From Coraliomargarita algicola (GTDB lineage: Bacteria > Verrucomicrobiota > Verrucomicrobiia > Opitutales > Coraliomargaritaceae), in NCBI RefSeq assembly GCF_033878955.1, contig NZ_CP138858.1:372001-436000 (forward strand): a stretch of 64,000 nt of DNA. The letters run 5' to 3'. The stretch's first letter is position 1. Each line of letters opens with the position of its first letter. Below the pieces are notes generated by a model. It made no database searches and was not told the origin of the DNA. It saw only the letters and a program-made list of their open reading frames with translations. The translations under genes and the position numbers were made by a program. Positions 43,801-52,930 of this stretch are shown piece after piece.

Positions 43801-45048
43801 CTACCTGACGAAGGTCACATAAAGATAGCCTGCAGTCATCACTGTAAAAAACAGTAGGCCTGCCCAGCTAAGCGCTTTGAGTGCGAGCCCGGGGCGATAT
43901 GCTTCCGGCACATTGGCGCCGTTCATTACACGAAAATTGATGTAGGCTAAGACTGGCGAAGTGATGAACGAAATGATGGCAGCAAAACTGAGGAGTTGCA
44001 GCAGATTTTGAACGAAGGCCAATACCACCAAACTCGCCAAGCCCGTGGAAACGAGGATCCAGAGATTCTGAATGCGGATAAACTTCTGCGCAGAGAGGTC
44101 TTGGATCAAGACACAGCAGGCCGCTAGCGAACGCGGGTAACCGTCAAGACAGGTCAATGTGGTGCTGAACATAGTAATGAAGGCCGCCGAAAGTATTAAT
44201 AAGTGGGACCACTCGCCGATGGTGTCGGTATATAAACTCACTAGTTGCTGTGAAAACCCCACTCCTCCCGCTGCAAAGCTTTCTGTTGTGCCATACATCA
44301 CTAATGCCCCTAACGCAACAAATAGTATGGCCAAGACGACTGCGGAGAAATACCCGAGATAAAAATCGATTGCGGATTCTTTCACTGTGGCAAAGTGCCC
44401 AGTCTGTTTTTCGCGGCTAAACATCCATAGCGACGACCATGCAGATAAGTCAATCGGTGCGGGCATCCAGCCCAGCAGGCTGATCAAGAATGCAAACGAA
44501 GCCCATTGATAAGGGCTGGGAGCGACAAAGTCGGCGGCGAGCTCCGGGCGATTGGGGATCGCGAGGGCCACTGCCACAACTGTGCTGATGCCGAGCAGCG
44601 CGATAATCACTTTAGCCAGTGTATCCAGTAATTTATAATGTCCGACCAGGAGCATCCCAGCGCAGACCACCAATACGCCGACTGTGATCCACGGCACGGA
44701 GATGCCGGTGATGCCATAGCCAGTCAGCAAGGCACCACTGAGCATGCCCACACCCGCGATATTGATAGTGCCCGTGAGGATGTTCACCGCGAGGAATATC
44801 CAAACGTAAGCAATCCCGAGCCGCTTATATCCAGCCAGCAGGCTCTCACCAGTCGCAGCCGTGTAACGTTGGCCATACAGAAAAAATGGAAATTTCAACG
44901 CGTTGGCCAGCAGCACCAACCACAGTAATGACCAGCCAAATTCAGCGCCTGCACGTGTGGACCATACCAAGTGTGAACCACCCACCGCGGCGCATGCAAC
45001 GAGTATACCAGGGCCAAGCGCCTTCCAGAGATTAGTGCGATCGATCAT
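43801..45048 (-). CDS. NRAMP-like transporter lacking the usual metal-binding motifs
   Basis: A 415-residue protein with about 11 membrane helices. The N-terminus LGPGILVACAAVGGSHLVWSTRAGAEFG aligns with the first NRAMP helix, but the DPGN metal motif is replaced by VGGSH. The sixth-helix MPH(A/N) is replaced by GWMPAPIDLS. It is thus unlikely to carry Mn2+ or Fe2+ in the canonical way. YcsG-type NRAMP homologues accompany 5-oxoprolinase genes in Bacillus, and pxp genes lie a few kb away, so an organic substrate is possible. It is the last gene of the Mla operon, 6 bp after the lipoprotein gene. Confidence 0.78.
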   Translation of the reverse strand: MIDRTNLWKALGPGILVACAAVGGSHLVWSTRAGAEFGWSLLWLVLLANALKFPFFLYGQRYTAATGESLLAGYKRLGIAYVWIFLAVNILTGTINIAGVGMLSGALLTGYGITGISVPWITVGVLVVCAGMLLVGHYKLLDTLAKVIIALLGISTVVAVALAIPNRPELAADFVAPSPYQWASFAFLISLLGWMPAPIDLSAWSSLWMFSREKQTGHFATVKESAIDFYLGYFSAVVLAILFVALGALVMYGTTESFAAGGVGFSQQLVSLYTDTIGEWSHLLILSAAFITMFSTTLTCLDGYPRSLAACCVLIQDLSAQKFIRIQNLWILVSTGLASLVVLAFVQNLLQLLSFAAIISFITSPVLAYINFRVMNGANVPEAYRPGLALKALSWAGLLFFTVMTAGYLYVTFVR

Positions 45049-45054
45049 ACAAAT

Positions 45055-45630
45055 TTATAGCTCTTGAGCGAGTACCTCAGCGAGGCTGGATAGTGCGGCA
45101 TCCAATTGGGCAACATAGTCTGCAGCATCCTGACGGTCCCAGACACGCTTGGGCGCGATAAAGCGCCCTTCCCTTTGACTCCCGTCCGCAGATGTAATTT
45201 GCCACTGCGCAATCACCTCGACCTCGCCAGCGGCGTTGGCACTAAAACGTTCAAATTGAAGCGAAATAGTCGCGCCCTCGCTTGCGGTATTTTGCCAGGG
45301 GTAATACGCACGGACATGGACCTTGCCGGTGGCCTGCAAGTGCATGGCGATGGCACTGGGCAGAGCGACGCGAGGCGATTCGGCCCAGCGTGAGCCTGAA
45401 ACAGAGCTGAGTTCTCCATTACCAGAGCGATAGTAAATACGATGTCCCTCCAAGTAACCGGGCAGCTCTACGCGGCTGACATAACATTGTGGTTTGCCGG
45501 CCACCTCGGCGACCGCCGCCACATTCGAGGCAAGCGTAAAGATTTGAGTGCGATCCGGCTTAGGCTTGAGATTGACGCAGCCGCTGAGTAGCAGGACGAA
45601 CGACAGGGCAATGGTGTAAATGATTTTCAT
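45055..45630 (-). CDS. Mla/Pqi-type auxiliary lipoprotein
   Basis: A 191-residue lipoprotein with leader MKIIYTIALSFVLLLSGC (lipobox LSGC). The remainder resembles the PqiC/ABC-type auxiliary lipoprotein family (ITLASNVAAV-type start, RTQIFTL, AMHLQATGKVHVRAYYP). These proteins support MCE-protein lipid bridges at the outer membrane. It lies 9 bp after mlaD and 6 bp before the NRAMP-like gene. Confidence 0.8.
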   Translation of the reverse strand: MKIIYTIALSFVLLLSGCVNLKPKPDRTQIFTLASNVAAVAEVAGKPQCYVSRVELPGYLEGHRIYYRSGNGELSSVSGSRWAESPRVALPSAIAMHLQATGKVHVRAYYPWQNTASEGATISLQFERFSANAAGEVEVIAQWQITSADGSQREGRFIAPKRVWDRQDAADYVAQLDAALSSLAEVLAQEL

Positions 45631-45639
45631 ACTGCGAAA

Positions 45640-46650
45640 TTATTCCTCTTCACTGCGTCCAGTTAGCAGAGCGTTGGGGTTACGTTCAATGTATTCGGAA
45701 AGCTGACGGATCGAGCGCGCAGTGCGCCCGAGTTCACGTAGCATAGACTCAAATTCGTAGCGCATGTCCGAGCCCGGCTGGATGAGTGCACTGGCGTCGT
45801 TGCTCAATTGATCCAGACTGCCGAGCGTTTGACTGATCTGAGCGGTCCAGGTATCGATTGTCTCTGCCAACGGGCCTTCTTTTAGATTAAACGACTGAGC
45901 TGTATCGCTAATTTGCTCGAAGGCGACGCGCATGGCTTTGACCGAGTGCCTGAAATCTTCCGAGCTCATGAAGCGCTTCAGTTCCTCAGCTGTCGTAGTG
46001 ATGGATGCATTGATTGCCTGCGTGTCGAGCGCTTCAAGCTGCGCAGTGGCACTGGTCATTAAGGTATTTAGGTTCTGACTTAACTCTTGGAGATCGAGCG
46101 CTTTGATATCGGCAATGATCTGAGCCACGTCGGCAGTGATTTGATCGAGTGAGGAATTTAACGTGGGGATCTCGACGATGCCGTTGACCTCTTCCAGATG
46201 TGTCTTTGTGGACAAGGCTTTTCCCGGTTCAAAACTAAATTCAACAAAAAGCTGCCCCGTAATTATGCTCTCCAGGTTGAGCTGCGCCACCAGACCTCGA
46301 TCCAGCGATTTCTGAATCGACTCGGGAGCGAACACCGACTGTGCCACTCCGAGATCATTTTCCACGCGTGAACGATTGATTTCAATGATTACAGGAATCG
46401 CGGTCGATGCTTCGCCCTGCCCTTCGGCTCGTATCATGATTCGCTTAACCTCGCCCACCGGAACACCACGGAATTTGACAGGAGAACCCACCTGAAGGCC
46501 GTTCACCGATTGATCAAAAAATAAAATAAAATGAGTCGAACGATTGAGAAAGCTAGCCGTGCCGAAATACATCACCATCCCGACAATTAGGACGAGCATT
46601 ACGGTGACAAAAATGCCGACGATCTGGGGATTTGGAGAGTTTCGTTTCAC
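45640..46650 (-). CDS. mlaD: MlaD-type MCE protein
   Basis: A 336-residue protein with one N-terminal transmembrane helix (about residues 10-32: IVGIFVTVMLVLIVGMVMYFG) and one MCE domain (NGLQVGSPVKFRGVPVGEVKRI), followed by a long helical C-terminal part (about 180-320). The family forms hexameric rings that carry phospholipids between membranes. It lies between the ATPase and lipoprotein genes in the Mla operon. Confidence 0.9.
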   Translation of the reverse strand: MKRNSPNPQIVGIFVTVMLVLIVGMVMYFGTASFLNRSTHFILFFDQSVNGLQVGSPVKFRGVPVGEVKRIMIRAEGQGEASTAIPVIIEINRSRVENDLGVAQSVFAPESIQKSLDRGLVAQLNLESIITGQLFVEFSFEPGKALSTKTHLEEVNGIVEIPTLNSSLDQITADVAQIIADIKALDLQELSQNLNTLMTSATAQLEALDTQAINASITTTAEELKRFMSSEDFRHSVKAMRVAFEQISDTAQSFNLKEGPLAETIDTWTAQISQTLGSLDQLSNDASALIQPGSDMRYEFESMLRELGRTARSIRQLSEYIERNPNALLTGRSEEE

Positions 46651-46684
46651 GGGGACTTAGGTTTGGGCAAAAATGTTTGCTAGA

Positions 46685-47449
46685 TCAATCGTTATCACGA
46701 TCACCTCGGGTTAGAAATTGGCGCACTTTCGGATCGGTGTCTGGATCATCGATCAGATCGTTCGGATTGCCATCGCAGAGTGCGGTCTTGCTCTCGACAT
46801 CAAGAAACAGTGCGGTGTCCGCGATGGCAAAAATGCTGGCCAGCTCATGTGTGACCACCACAACTGTCGCTCCCAATGCATCGCGTAACTGAAGAATTAA
46901 GTCATCCAGGCGGCGCGAACTGAGCGGATCGAGGCCGGCTGAGGGCTCATCGAAGAATAAAATATGTGGATCCAGCGCAATCGCGCGCGCCAGCCCGGCG
47001 CGTTTTTGCATGCCACCGCTCAATTCAGAGGGGTAGCGATGTCCAAAGCCTGCCAGGCCGACCAGCGAGAGTTTGAAGTCCACCACGTCGCGAATTTCCG
47101 CGGCGCTGAGGCGCGTATACTGCTCCAGCGGCAGTGCTACGTTTTCTTCTAATGTCATGGAGCTCCACAGCGCCCCACTCTGAAACGACACACCAAAGCG
47201 GCGGCGTATGCGCTCAGCTGCAGGCGTATCCGGCACAAAGGGCTCGTCTCCGTAATAAATCTCCCCCACAGCGGCTTGCTCTAAGCCGATCAAATGCTTG
47301 AGCAGTGTGCTCTTTCCACAACCACTGCCACCCATGATGACTTTAACTTCGCTGCGGCGCACCTGAAAATCAAGTGAGCGCATGACCGTATAATCACCAT
47401 AGGCCATGGTGAGGTTTTTGACTGTAATGGCATCGGGCGAATTCGACAT
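46685..47449 (-). CDS. mlaF: Mla-type ABC transporter ATP-binding protein
   Basis: About 254 residues from MSNSPDAITVKNL. Walker A GGSGCGKST, signature LSGGMQKRAGLARA (the GMQKR form of MlaF), Walker B HILFFDEPSAGLDP, H-loop VTHELAS. It powers lipid extraction together with MlaE. The start is set 2 bp from the permease stop; longer in-frame versions lie inside the permease gene and are rejected. Confidence 0.93.
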   Translation of the reverse strand: MSNSPDAITVKNLTMAYGDYTVMRSLDFQVRRSEVKVIMGGSGCGKSTLLKHLIGLEQAAVGEIYYGDEPFVPDTPAAERIRRRFGVSFQSGALWSSMTLEENVALPLEQYTRLSAAEIRDVVDFKLSLVGLAGFGHRYPSELSGGMQKRAGLARAIALDPHILFFDEPSAGLDPLSSRRLDDLILQLRDALGATVVVVTHELASIFAIADTALFLDVESKTALCDGNPNDLIDDPDTDPKVRQFLTRGDRDND

Positions 47450-47451
47450 GA

Positions 47452-48588
47452 TTAGATCCCCAAGAGATGAAACATGACTGCAAAAATAGCATCGGCTATC
47501 ACAATCCATGTAATTGAGGTCACCACGGCTGAGGTCGCTGCTTGCCCGACCGAGCTCGCATCCTGTCCACAATGTAAGCCCCGGTAGCAACCAGCCAACG
47601 CGATAATGAGGCCAAAAACGGCACTCTTGAAAATCCCGACCAGCAGATCATTTAAAGCCACGGCACTTTGTATCTGATGACAATATTGCAAGATACTCAC
47701 ATCAGAAATCGTCACGGCGACCACCATGCCCCCGAGCATGGCGACAAAATCGGCACAGGCACATAACAGAGGCATCATCAGTATCAAGGCAAGCACACGA
47801 GGCACCACCAGGAATTGCATCGGCGAGATACCAAAGGTCGTGAGCGCGTCGACTTCTTCGTTGACCTGCATACTACCGATCTGAGCGGCGAAGGACGCCC
47901 CGGTGCGTCCGGCCATGATCACCCCCGTCATCACTGCGCCTAGTTCGCGCGTTGTTGCCAGACCGACCAAATCCGCAACATAGATATCCGCGGCAAATTT
48001 TTGCAATTGAATCACCCCGATAAAGGCAATGATCAGTCCAGTCAGGAAACTGAGCAAAGAAACGATCGGCACCGCCTGCGCACCGGTGGATTGCAGTGTC
48101 AGCAAGAAATCCTTCGCCCGAATGCGCCCCTTACCCCGTAAAAATGCGAAAAGATCTATTAATAACAGGCCTAAGAATTCAAAATAATTATTCAGCCCGC
48201 CATAGGCCGCTAGCGAGCGCTCCCCTACACGGCTGAAGAAATGATCCGTGCTCTCTGCGGACAGTTGCTTATTTTCCGGCACCGCACGGGAGAGCTGGAT
48301 TAAATTCTGCACACCTGCCGGCATACCATCCAGTCGAGTTCGGAGGCCTTGGGCCTCTGCCCAGTCGCAGAGCTGCCGTACGGCCACTAGCAATGAACTG
48401 TCCCAGCCGGTGAGATGATCCGCTTCCAGGTGCAGGGTCGTCAAATTCGGCTCAGATTTGATATCGAGATAGAGCGTTTCCGCGCTCGGTTTCGACTGTC
48501 CGATCACCCATGAGCCTGAAAAATGGACGACAAAGGTGCCCTTGTTTCGTCGGGTCCCCCAGTCTGCTTTGTGCGTCGTATCACTCAT
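47452..48588 (-). CDS. mlaE: MlaE-type permease with N-terminal STAS-like domain
   Basis: A 378-residue protein. Residues about 1-110 form a STAS-like domain (LTTLHLEADHLTGWDSSLLVA ... LDGMPAGVQNLI). The MlaE permease follows (GAQAVPIVSLLSFLTGLIIAF, LGAVMTGVIMAGRTGASFAAQIGSM, EVDALTTFGISP), with five to six helices. The STAS part is a separate protein (MlaB) in E. coli; here it is fused. First gene of the operon mlaE-mlaF-mlaD-lipoprotein-NRAMP-like. Confidence 0.93.
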   Translation of the reverse strand: MSDTTHKADWGTRRNKGTFVVHFSGSWVIGQSKPSAETLYLDIKSEPNLTTLHLEADHLTGWDSSLLVAVRQLCDWAEAQGLRTRLDGMPAGVQNLIQLSRAVPENKQLSAESTDHFFSRVGERSLAAYGGLNNYFEFLGLLLIDLFAFLRGKGRIRAKDFLLTLQSTGAQAVPIVSLLSFLTGLIIAFIGVIQLQKFAADIYVADLVGLATTRELGAVMTGVIMAGRTGASFAAQIGSMQVNEEVDALTTFGISPMQFLVVPRVLALILMMPLLCACADFVAMLGGMVVAVTISDVSILQYCHQIQSAVALNDLLVGIFKSAVFGLIIALAGCYRGLHCGQDASSVGQAATSAVVTSITWIVIADAIFAVMFHLLGI

Positions 48589-48693
48589 GTTCGGAAAAGT
48601 GCTCCATACCTACGCTTGCCAAAGAGGGCAAAGCAGGCATGCATTTAGCTCTAGCCTGTAGCGAATACGTTTTCTAATAAAGCACATTTTACT

Positions 48694-49365
48694 ATGCAAT
48701 ACATCCTATTTGACCTGGACGGCACCTTGATCGACCATTTTACCACGATTCATAAGAGTGTGGCCTATGCTCAGCGGGAGATCGGCTTGCCTGAGAGCGA
48801 CTATGCAACCGTGCGTGCGACCGTCGGCGGATCGGTGCCGATCACGCTGAGCAAACTGTGCGGTGAAGCTCATGTCGCTGCGGCCGAACCTTTATTCCGA
48901 AAGCATTTCGCTGAAATTATTTTCGACGATGTATTTTCACTACCCGGCGCGGAGTGGCTCTTAAAGTCGCTCAAGGCGCGTGGCGACAAATTGGCTGTTT
49001 TTACCAATAAATATGCTGGTGACACGCGTGCCGTCTTATCACATCTTGGCCTCGATCAATGGCTCGACGTGATTATCGGCACCGGTGAGCCGGAATGCCC
49101 TTATCGCAAGCCAGACCCGCTGTTCACTGCCTACGCGCTCGAGCAAATGGACTGCGCCTCCGATGAAGCGCTCATGATCGGAGATTCTCCCTACGATCTC
49201 GCGGCCGCAGAGGCGGGTTGTTTGACCTGCCACTTAGTCGCAACAGGGAGCCATAGTGCGGAAGAACTCTCGGAATACATTATTTCGGAGCATGTGCATA
49301 AAGACCTCTACGAACTGGCGGAAAAAGTCTTTGGTCTGGAGCCGGAAGTCTGCACAAGTAAATGA
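48694..49365 (+). CDS. HAD-superfamily phosphatase, phosphoglycolate-phosphatase-like
   Basis: A 223-residue HAD hydrolase. Motif I DLDGTLID, motif II VFTNK (Thr), motif III with Lys in YRKPDPLF and motif IV MIGDSPYDLAAAEAG. The cap is of the Gph/PGP type. It probably dephosphorylates a small phosphorylated metabolite; phosphoglycolate is a guess. Its TGA overlaps the ATG of the next HAD gene by 4 bp. Divergent from mlaE. Confidence 0.9.
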   Translation: MQYILFDLDGTLIDHFTTIHKSVAYAQREIGLPESDYATVRATVGGSVPITLSKLCGEAHVAAAEPLFRKHFAEIIFDDVFSLPGAEWLLKSLKARGDKLAVFTNKYAGDTRAVLSHLGLDQWLDVIIGTGEPECPYRKPDPLFTAYALEQMDCASDEALMIGDSPYDLAAAEAGCLTCHLVATGSHSAEELSEYIISEHVHKDLYELAEKVFGLEPEVCTSK

Positions 49366-50042
49366 AGCCTCGCACCTCTACAGCACTGCCCTGCCCGTCC
49401 GCCATTCTGTGGGACATGGACGGCACTCTGATTGATCAAACCGCTGCAATTATTCGTTGTTACGGCGAAGTCATCACCAAGATGGGCTACCCGACTCCAG
49501 CAGATGATGTCATCCGCCGCAGCCTGGGAGGCACCATGGCTGAGACGATGGGGCTCTTCGTGGACGCAGCGCGGCTGGATGAAGCGGGCAAAGCCTTCCG
49601 TGCACGCTTCCCGGAAATTATGTTTGATGGACTGATCGTGCTACCGGGTGGCCTGGAGCTCATCGAGCGCGCCTACAAGGCGCGCATCCCACAAGCGCTT
49701 TTCACCAACAAGCACGGCGACACGGCACGTAAAGTCAGTCGTTACGCGGGCTTTGCCAAATACATCCCCGTCTGTGTCGGCAGCGTGGATACCGAGTGGC
49801 AAAAGCCACAACGCGAATTGACGGAGCATGTGCTCCAACAGATTGATGCCGCAGGCGCGGGGGCTGTTATGATTGGTGATTCGCCTACCGATGTAGCGGT
49901 CGCCCAAAACGCCGGACTGAAGTGCTACGGCGTCGCCACCGGCGCCCACGCAGTGTCCGAATTGCTGGCTGCTGGTGCAGCCGCCGCCTTCGAATCTCTC
50001 ATCGAGCTCAATCAGTCACTGCAAATTCCTTCCGGCACTTAA
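49362..50042 (+). CDS. HAD-superfamily phosphatase, paralogue of the preceding gene
   Basis: A 226-residue HAD hydrolase with DMDGTLID, TNKHGDT, WQKPQRE for the conserved Lys and MIGDSPTDVAVAQNAG. It shares layout and length with the gene before it, so the pair probably arose by tandem duplication and has diverged. The two are translationally coupled. Substrate unknown. Confidence 0.9.
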   Translation: MKPRTSTALPCPSAILWDMDGTLIDQTAAIIRCYGEVITKMGYPTPADDVIRRSLGGTMAETMGLFVDAARLDEAGKAFRARFPEIMFDGLIVLPGGLELIERAYKARIPQALFTNKHGDTARKVSRYAGFAKYIPVCVGSVDTEWQKPQRELTEHVLQQIDAAGAGAVMIGDSPTDVAVAQNAGLKCYGVATGAHAVSELLAAGAAAAFESLIELNQSLQIPSGT

Positions 50043-50120
50043 TGGATGCTCATGCAGGCATCAGATTCAAATTAGGCTCCCGAACTCGGAGTATCGCTCA
50101 TTCTTAAGTTTTTATTTTCC

Positions 50121-50537
50121 ATGATTCACAGTATTTCCAAAATTCGCGTGCGCTATGCCGAAACCGACCGCATGGATGTGGTTTACCACAGCAACTATTT
50201 GGTATGGTTTGAAACCGCACGCATTCAAATGCTCGACCAAATCGGGATTCCTTACCGCGAAATCGAAGCGCGCGGTCTCTTTCTGCCCGTGTTAACGGTG
50301 AGTGCCGCCTACAAAAGCCCTGCCCGCTTCGATGATCATTTGGAGATTCATCTTTTTATGCATAAAAAGCCGCGTGCACGCATGCACTTCGAGTATGAGG
50401 TTCGTCGCGGAGAAGAACTGCTCGCGACGGGGCAATCCAGTCATGGCTTCATGGACCGCAGCGGCCGGGCACAACGCCCACCGGAAGATCTATTGCAAAA
50501 AATCGAAGCCGCCTGGGCGGCGACGGAATCGATATGA
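50121..50537 (+). CDS. Acyl-CoA thioesterase, YbgC/FadM family (4-hydroxybenzoyl-CoA-thioesterase fold)
   Basis: A 138-residue hot-dog-fold protein. The active-site stretch RYAETDRMDVVYHSNYLVWFETAR has the catalytic Asp (in place of the EYDAAGVVYHxxY pattern of YbgC) and the HSNY motif. It cleaves acyl-CoA thioesters. It lies 78 bp after the HAD pair on the same strand. The 3' end is adjacent to a truncated toxin gene on the opposite strand. Confidence 0.88.
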   Translation: MIHSISKIRVRYAETDRMDVVYHSNYLVWFETARIQMLDQIGIPYREIEARGLFLPVLTVSAAYKSPARFDDHLEIHLFMHKKPRARMHFEYEVRRGEELLATGQSSHGFMDRSGRAQRPPEDLLQKIEAAWAATESI

Positions 50538-50545
50538 AATTTAAT

Positions 50546-50719
50546 TCAGAGACTTGGGTAAACCTTCCCGCGCAGCGGCAAGGTGTCGAGGCTTTCGGCA
50601 TGCTCCACCAAAGCCAGGACAAGCTTTCGGGCAGTCTCGGGATTGTCCTTTGTGATGTATTCGCAAAGCTCCTTCAAGTTGGCGATTGCCGAATCCGTCC
50701 AAACTATTTGGTAAACCAC
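50546..50719 (-). pseudogene. RelE/ParE-type toxin, truncated
   Basis: The 57-codon frame from a GTG start reads VYQIVWTDSAIANLKELCEYI then TKDNPETARKLVLALVEHAESL and TLPLRGKVYPSL. This matches the first half of ParE/RelE toxins, which normally run about 95 residues and continue with a strand that carries catalytic residues. Here it stops next to the thioesterase gene. The GTG overlaps the end of the antitoxin frame. The toxin is probably dead. Confidence 0.65.
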
Positions 50720-50865
50720 GATCCAACCATTTCTTTGACCTCGGCAGAGGTCTTGACCTGCCCAGCCTCGGACGCATCCAAACCGCGTTTCAAGCCAGCA
50801 ACGATTTCCAACTCCTCCATGATCTCTTGGAAGGAAGCGGTTTTCGGAAGCTGATTGAGTGCGTC
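50704..50865 (-). CDS. Antitoxin-like small protein partnered with the truncated toxin
   Basis: MDALNQLPKTASFQEIMEEL then EIVAGLKRGLDASEAGQVKT and SAEVKEMVGSWFTK. The pattern A-S-x-E-E-I-M-E-x-L ... G-x(4)-A-G-x-V-x(4)-E-V-K is that of short antitoxins found with ParE/RelE toxins. About 53 residues; an upstream in-frame start at 50976 would add 37 residues with no clear family match. It overlaps the toxin frame by 16 bp. It may be a remnant kept after loss of the toxin. Confidence 0.6.
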   Translation of the reverse strand, partial: DALNQLPKTASFQEIMEELEIVAGLKRGLDASEAGQVKTSAEVKEMVGSWFTK

Positions 50866-51043
50866 CATTGCGATTTGTTTTTCGGTCAAAAAGCATTTCC
50901 GGCGTCGGGGTGCGTCGGGGTGCGTCATGGCGTGGACTTTCTTCAGCTGGCGGATCAACAGCTCGGTGTAAACCACCTATGTCCTTGTGCCGAACCGCAT
51001 CCTGTCCCCGTGCTTATGCTTGGCCTATCTTTTCTTTTCGGCG

Positions 51044-51610
51044 CTATGACTTAAAATTTCGTGAGATCGACTTATAGGTCCGTATCATATGTCGCACCAC
51101 CTCTGGAATCGTGCGGCCTTCTGTGGTGATACAGGCGCCGGAATCCATATAGATGGGCTCACGCTCGGCGAGTAGCGCCCGCACCTTGCTTGCGGGATCT
51201 GCGACGTTGAGGAGTGGACGATCTTTGTTGCGGCTGGTTCGTTCTATAATGCTCTCCGCGGACGCAAACAGGCATATAACCAAGCCCTTTTGCTTGAGCA
51301 ATTCTTTCATGCCCGGCTGAATGACCAGTCCGCCTCCGCAGGAGACGACACAGCCTGTGTCCGGGTGCCCGCTTTCGATAAACTGACGCTCCAGCTCTCG
51401 AAAACGAGCCTCGCCTTCAGTCGCAAAAATTTCGGGGATCTTCTTGCCCTGCTCTTTTTCAATCTGCTGGTCGGAGTCGATAAAGCGTAAGCCTAACTCA
51501 CGGGCGACGCGTCGGCCTATAGCCGACTTGCCCACGCCCATGAAGCCGACGAGGTAGAGATTGGGTTTAGACTGTGCGGTTTTGCTCAAACGAGAGATAG
51601 TGCAAAACAT
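51044..51610 (-). CDS. aroK: Shikimate kinase
   Basis: A 188-residue P-loop kinase that phosphorylates shikimate in aromatic amino-acid synthesis. Walker A GFMGVGKSAIGRR, the shikimate-binding DSDQQIEKEQGKKIPEIF (Asp, Arg), CGGGLV and the lid RPLLN...EREPIY are all present. It is 38 bp downstream of the RumA-type gene on the same strand. No other aro genes are adjacent. Confidence 0.94.
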   Translation of the reverse strand: MFCTISRLSKTAQSKPNLYLVGFMGVGKSAIGRRVARELGLRFIDSDQQIEKEQGKKIPEIFATEGEARFRELERQFIESGHPDTGCVVSCGGGLVIQPGMKELLKQKGLVICLFASAESIIERTSRNKDRPLLNVADPASKVRALLAEREPIYMDSGACITTEGRTIPEVVRHMIRTYKSISRNFKS

Positions 51611-51648
51611 TTTGTGACCTGTGCGAACAAATAATGACTCAGAAGATC

Positions 51649-52869
51649 TTAGGCTAAGCTGAGTGAAACTACGTTTTCAATGTGACGTGTGTGGGGGAAT
51701 AAATCAAATGGCTGGATACGTGTGATCTTGTAGCCTCCTTCGATGAACTCTTTCAAGTCACGTGCCTGTGTCGCTGGATCGCAGGAAACATAGACTAGAC
51801 GCTGTGGACGATATTGCAGTAGCTGTTGACGGAAGCTCTCATCGCAGCCCTTGCGCGGTGGATCGATCACCATCGCGGTCTCATCGGCGGGGAATTTGAG
51901 ACCATTAAAGATGGCTTCTGCCTTACCAATGACAAAGCGGGCGTTCTTAATATTGCTGATCTTACAGTTGGCCTGCGCCCATCGGACGGCGGGTTCACTA
52001 ATCTCGACCCCTGCGACTTGTTCGAAAGATTTGGCTGTGGAGAGCGCAAAGAGACCGACTCCACAGTAGGCGTCGACTAGATAGCGCGCCCCCTCGGCCG
52101 AGGCTTCTTCGGCGACATAGTCGACCAGTTCAGGCAAAATAAACGGATTATTTTGAAAAAATTCACCTGCCTTGAACTGGAAGGTCACGTTGCCCACACG
52201 TTCCGAGACGATATCCTGCGGATCATTGACCACACCTTCCAGCACGTCTCGCATGAGCAAAGTGCCCCCACGCTGACGACGCTTTTTGCCACCAGCGCGA
52301 CGTGCTTCTTCGCGAGCTTCAGGGAGTGCGGTATTAATCGCGTCGGTCGCGATGGGGCATTGCTCCACATCGATGATTTGATTGCGGCGACCATATTGTA
52401 AAAAGCCGATCGGCTGCGAACCGTCGCGCTCAGGTCGATTGTAGTGTGGCGTGATCTTCGAGCGATAATTATACACCTTGGGGGAGCCGTGAGCTAAATT
52501 CACCGGAAACTCGATACCGCCAAGCTTTTGCATCAGTTCATCAACGTGTTGGGTCTTTTCCTTGAGCTGGCGCTCGTAGCTCATGTGCTGATACTGGCAG
52601 CCTCCGCAACGAGTGTAGAGCGGGCACACGGGCTCGATGCGATCCGGCGAAGGCTCTAAAATTTCAATTAAATCAGCGTCGGAATAATTTTGAAAATTGC
52701 GAAAGATGCGGACTTTGACCCGCTCACCCGGAATCACGAAGGGCACCATCACCACCCAACCATCCACACGGCCGACTCCCAATCCCAGATTGGTCAGGCT
52801 ATCCACGGTGAATTCCACCTCTTGATGATAATTAAAAGGCTCGGATACGAAATTTTTTGGCTCTTGCAT
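51649..52869 (-). CDS. 23S rRNA (uracil-5-)-methyltransferase RumA/RlmD type, with iron-sulphur cluster
   Basis: A 406-residue enzyme. An N-terminal TRAM domain (residues about 15-72) is followed by 4Fe-4S ligands C82, C88, C91 (VCPLYTRCGGC) and probably C171 (CPIATD). The SAM fold reads DAYCGVGLFAL. The catalytic nucleophile is C363 in YVSCDPATQARDL, and DPPRKGC supplies the motif X. It methylates uracil C5 in rRNA or tRNA. The exact target is not readable from sequence. Confidence 0.92.
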   Translation of the reverse strand: MQEPKNFVSEPFNYHQEVEFTVDSLTNLGLGVGRVDGWVVMVPFVIPGERVKVRIFRNFQNYSDADLIEILEPSPDRIEPVCPLYTRCGGCQYQHMSYERQLKEKTQHVDELMQKLGGIEFPVNLAHGSPKVYNYRSKITPHYNRPERDGSQPIGFLQYGRRNQIIDVEQCPIATDAINTALPEAREEARRAGGKKRRQRGGTLLMRDVLEGVVNDPQDIVSERVGNVTFQFKAGEFFQNNPFILPELVDYVAEEASAEGARYLVDAYCGVGLFALSTAKSFEQVAGVEISEPAVRWAQANCKISNIKNARFVIGKAEAIFNGLKFPADETAMVIDPPRKGCDESFRQQLLQYRPQRLVYVSCDPATQARDLKEFIEGGYKITRIQPFDLFPHTRHIENVVSLSLA

Positions 52870-52930
52870 CTACATGCCCTCCCGTATGCTTAGGCATCCT
52901 GCAATCCTAAAATTTCAGGACATCACTTAC

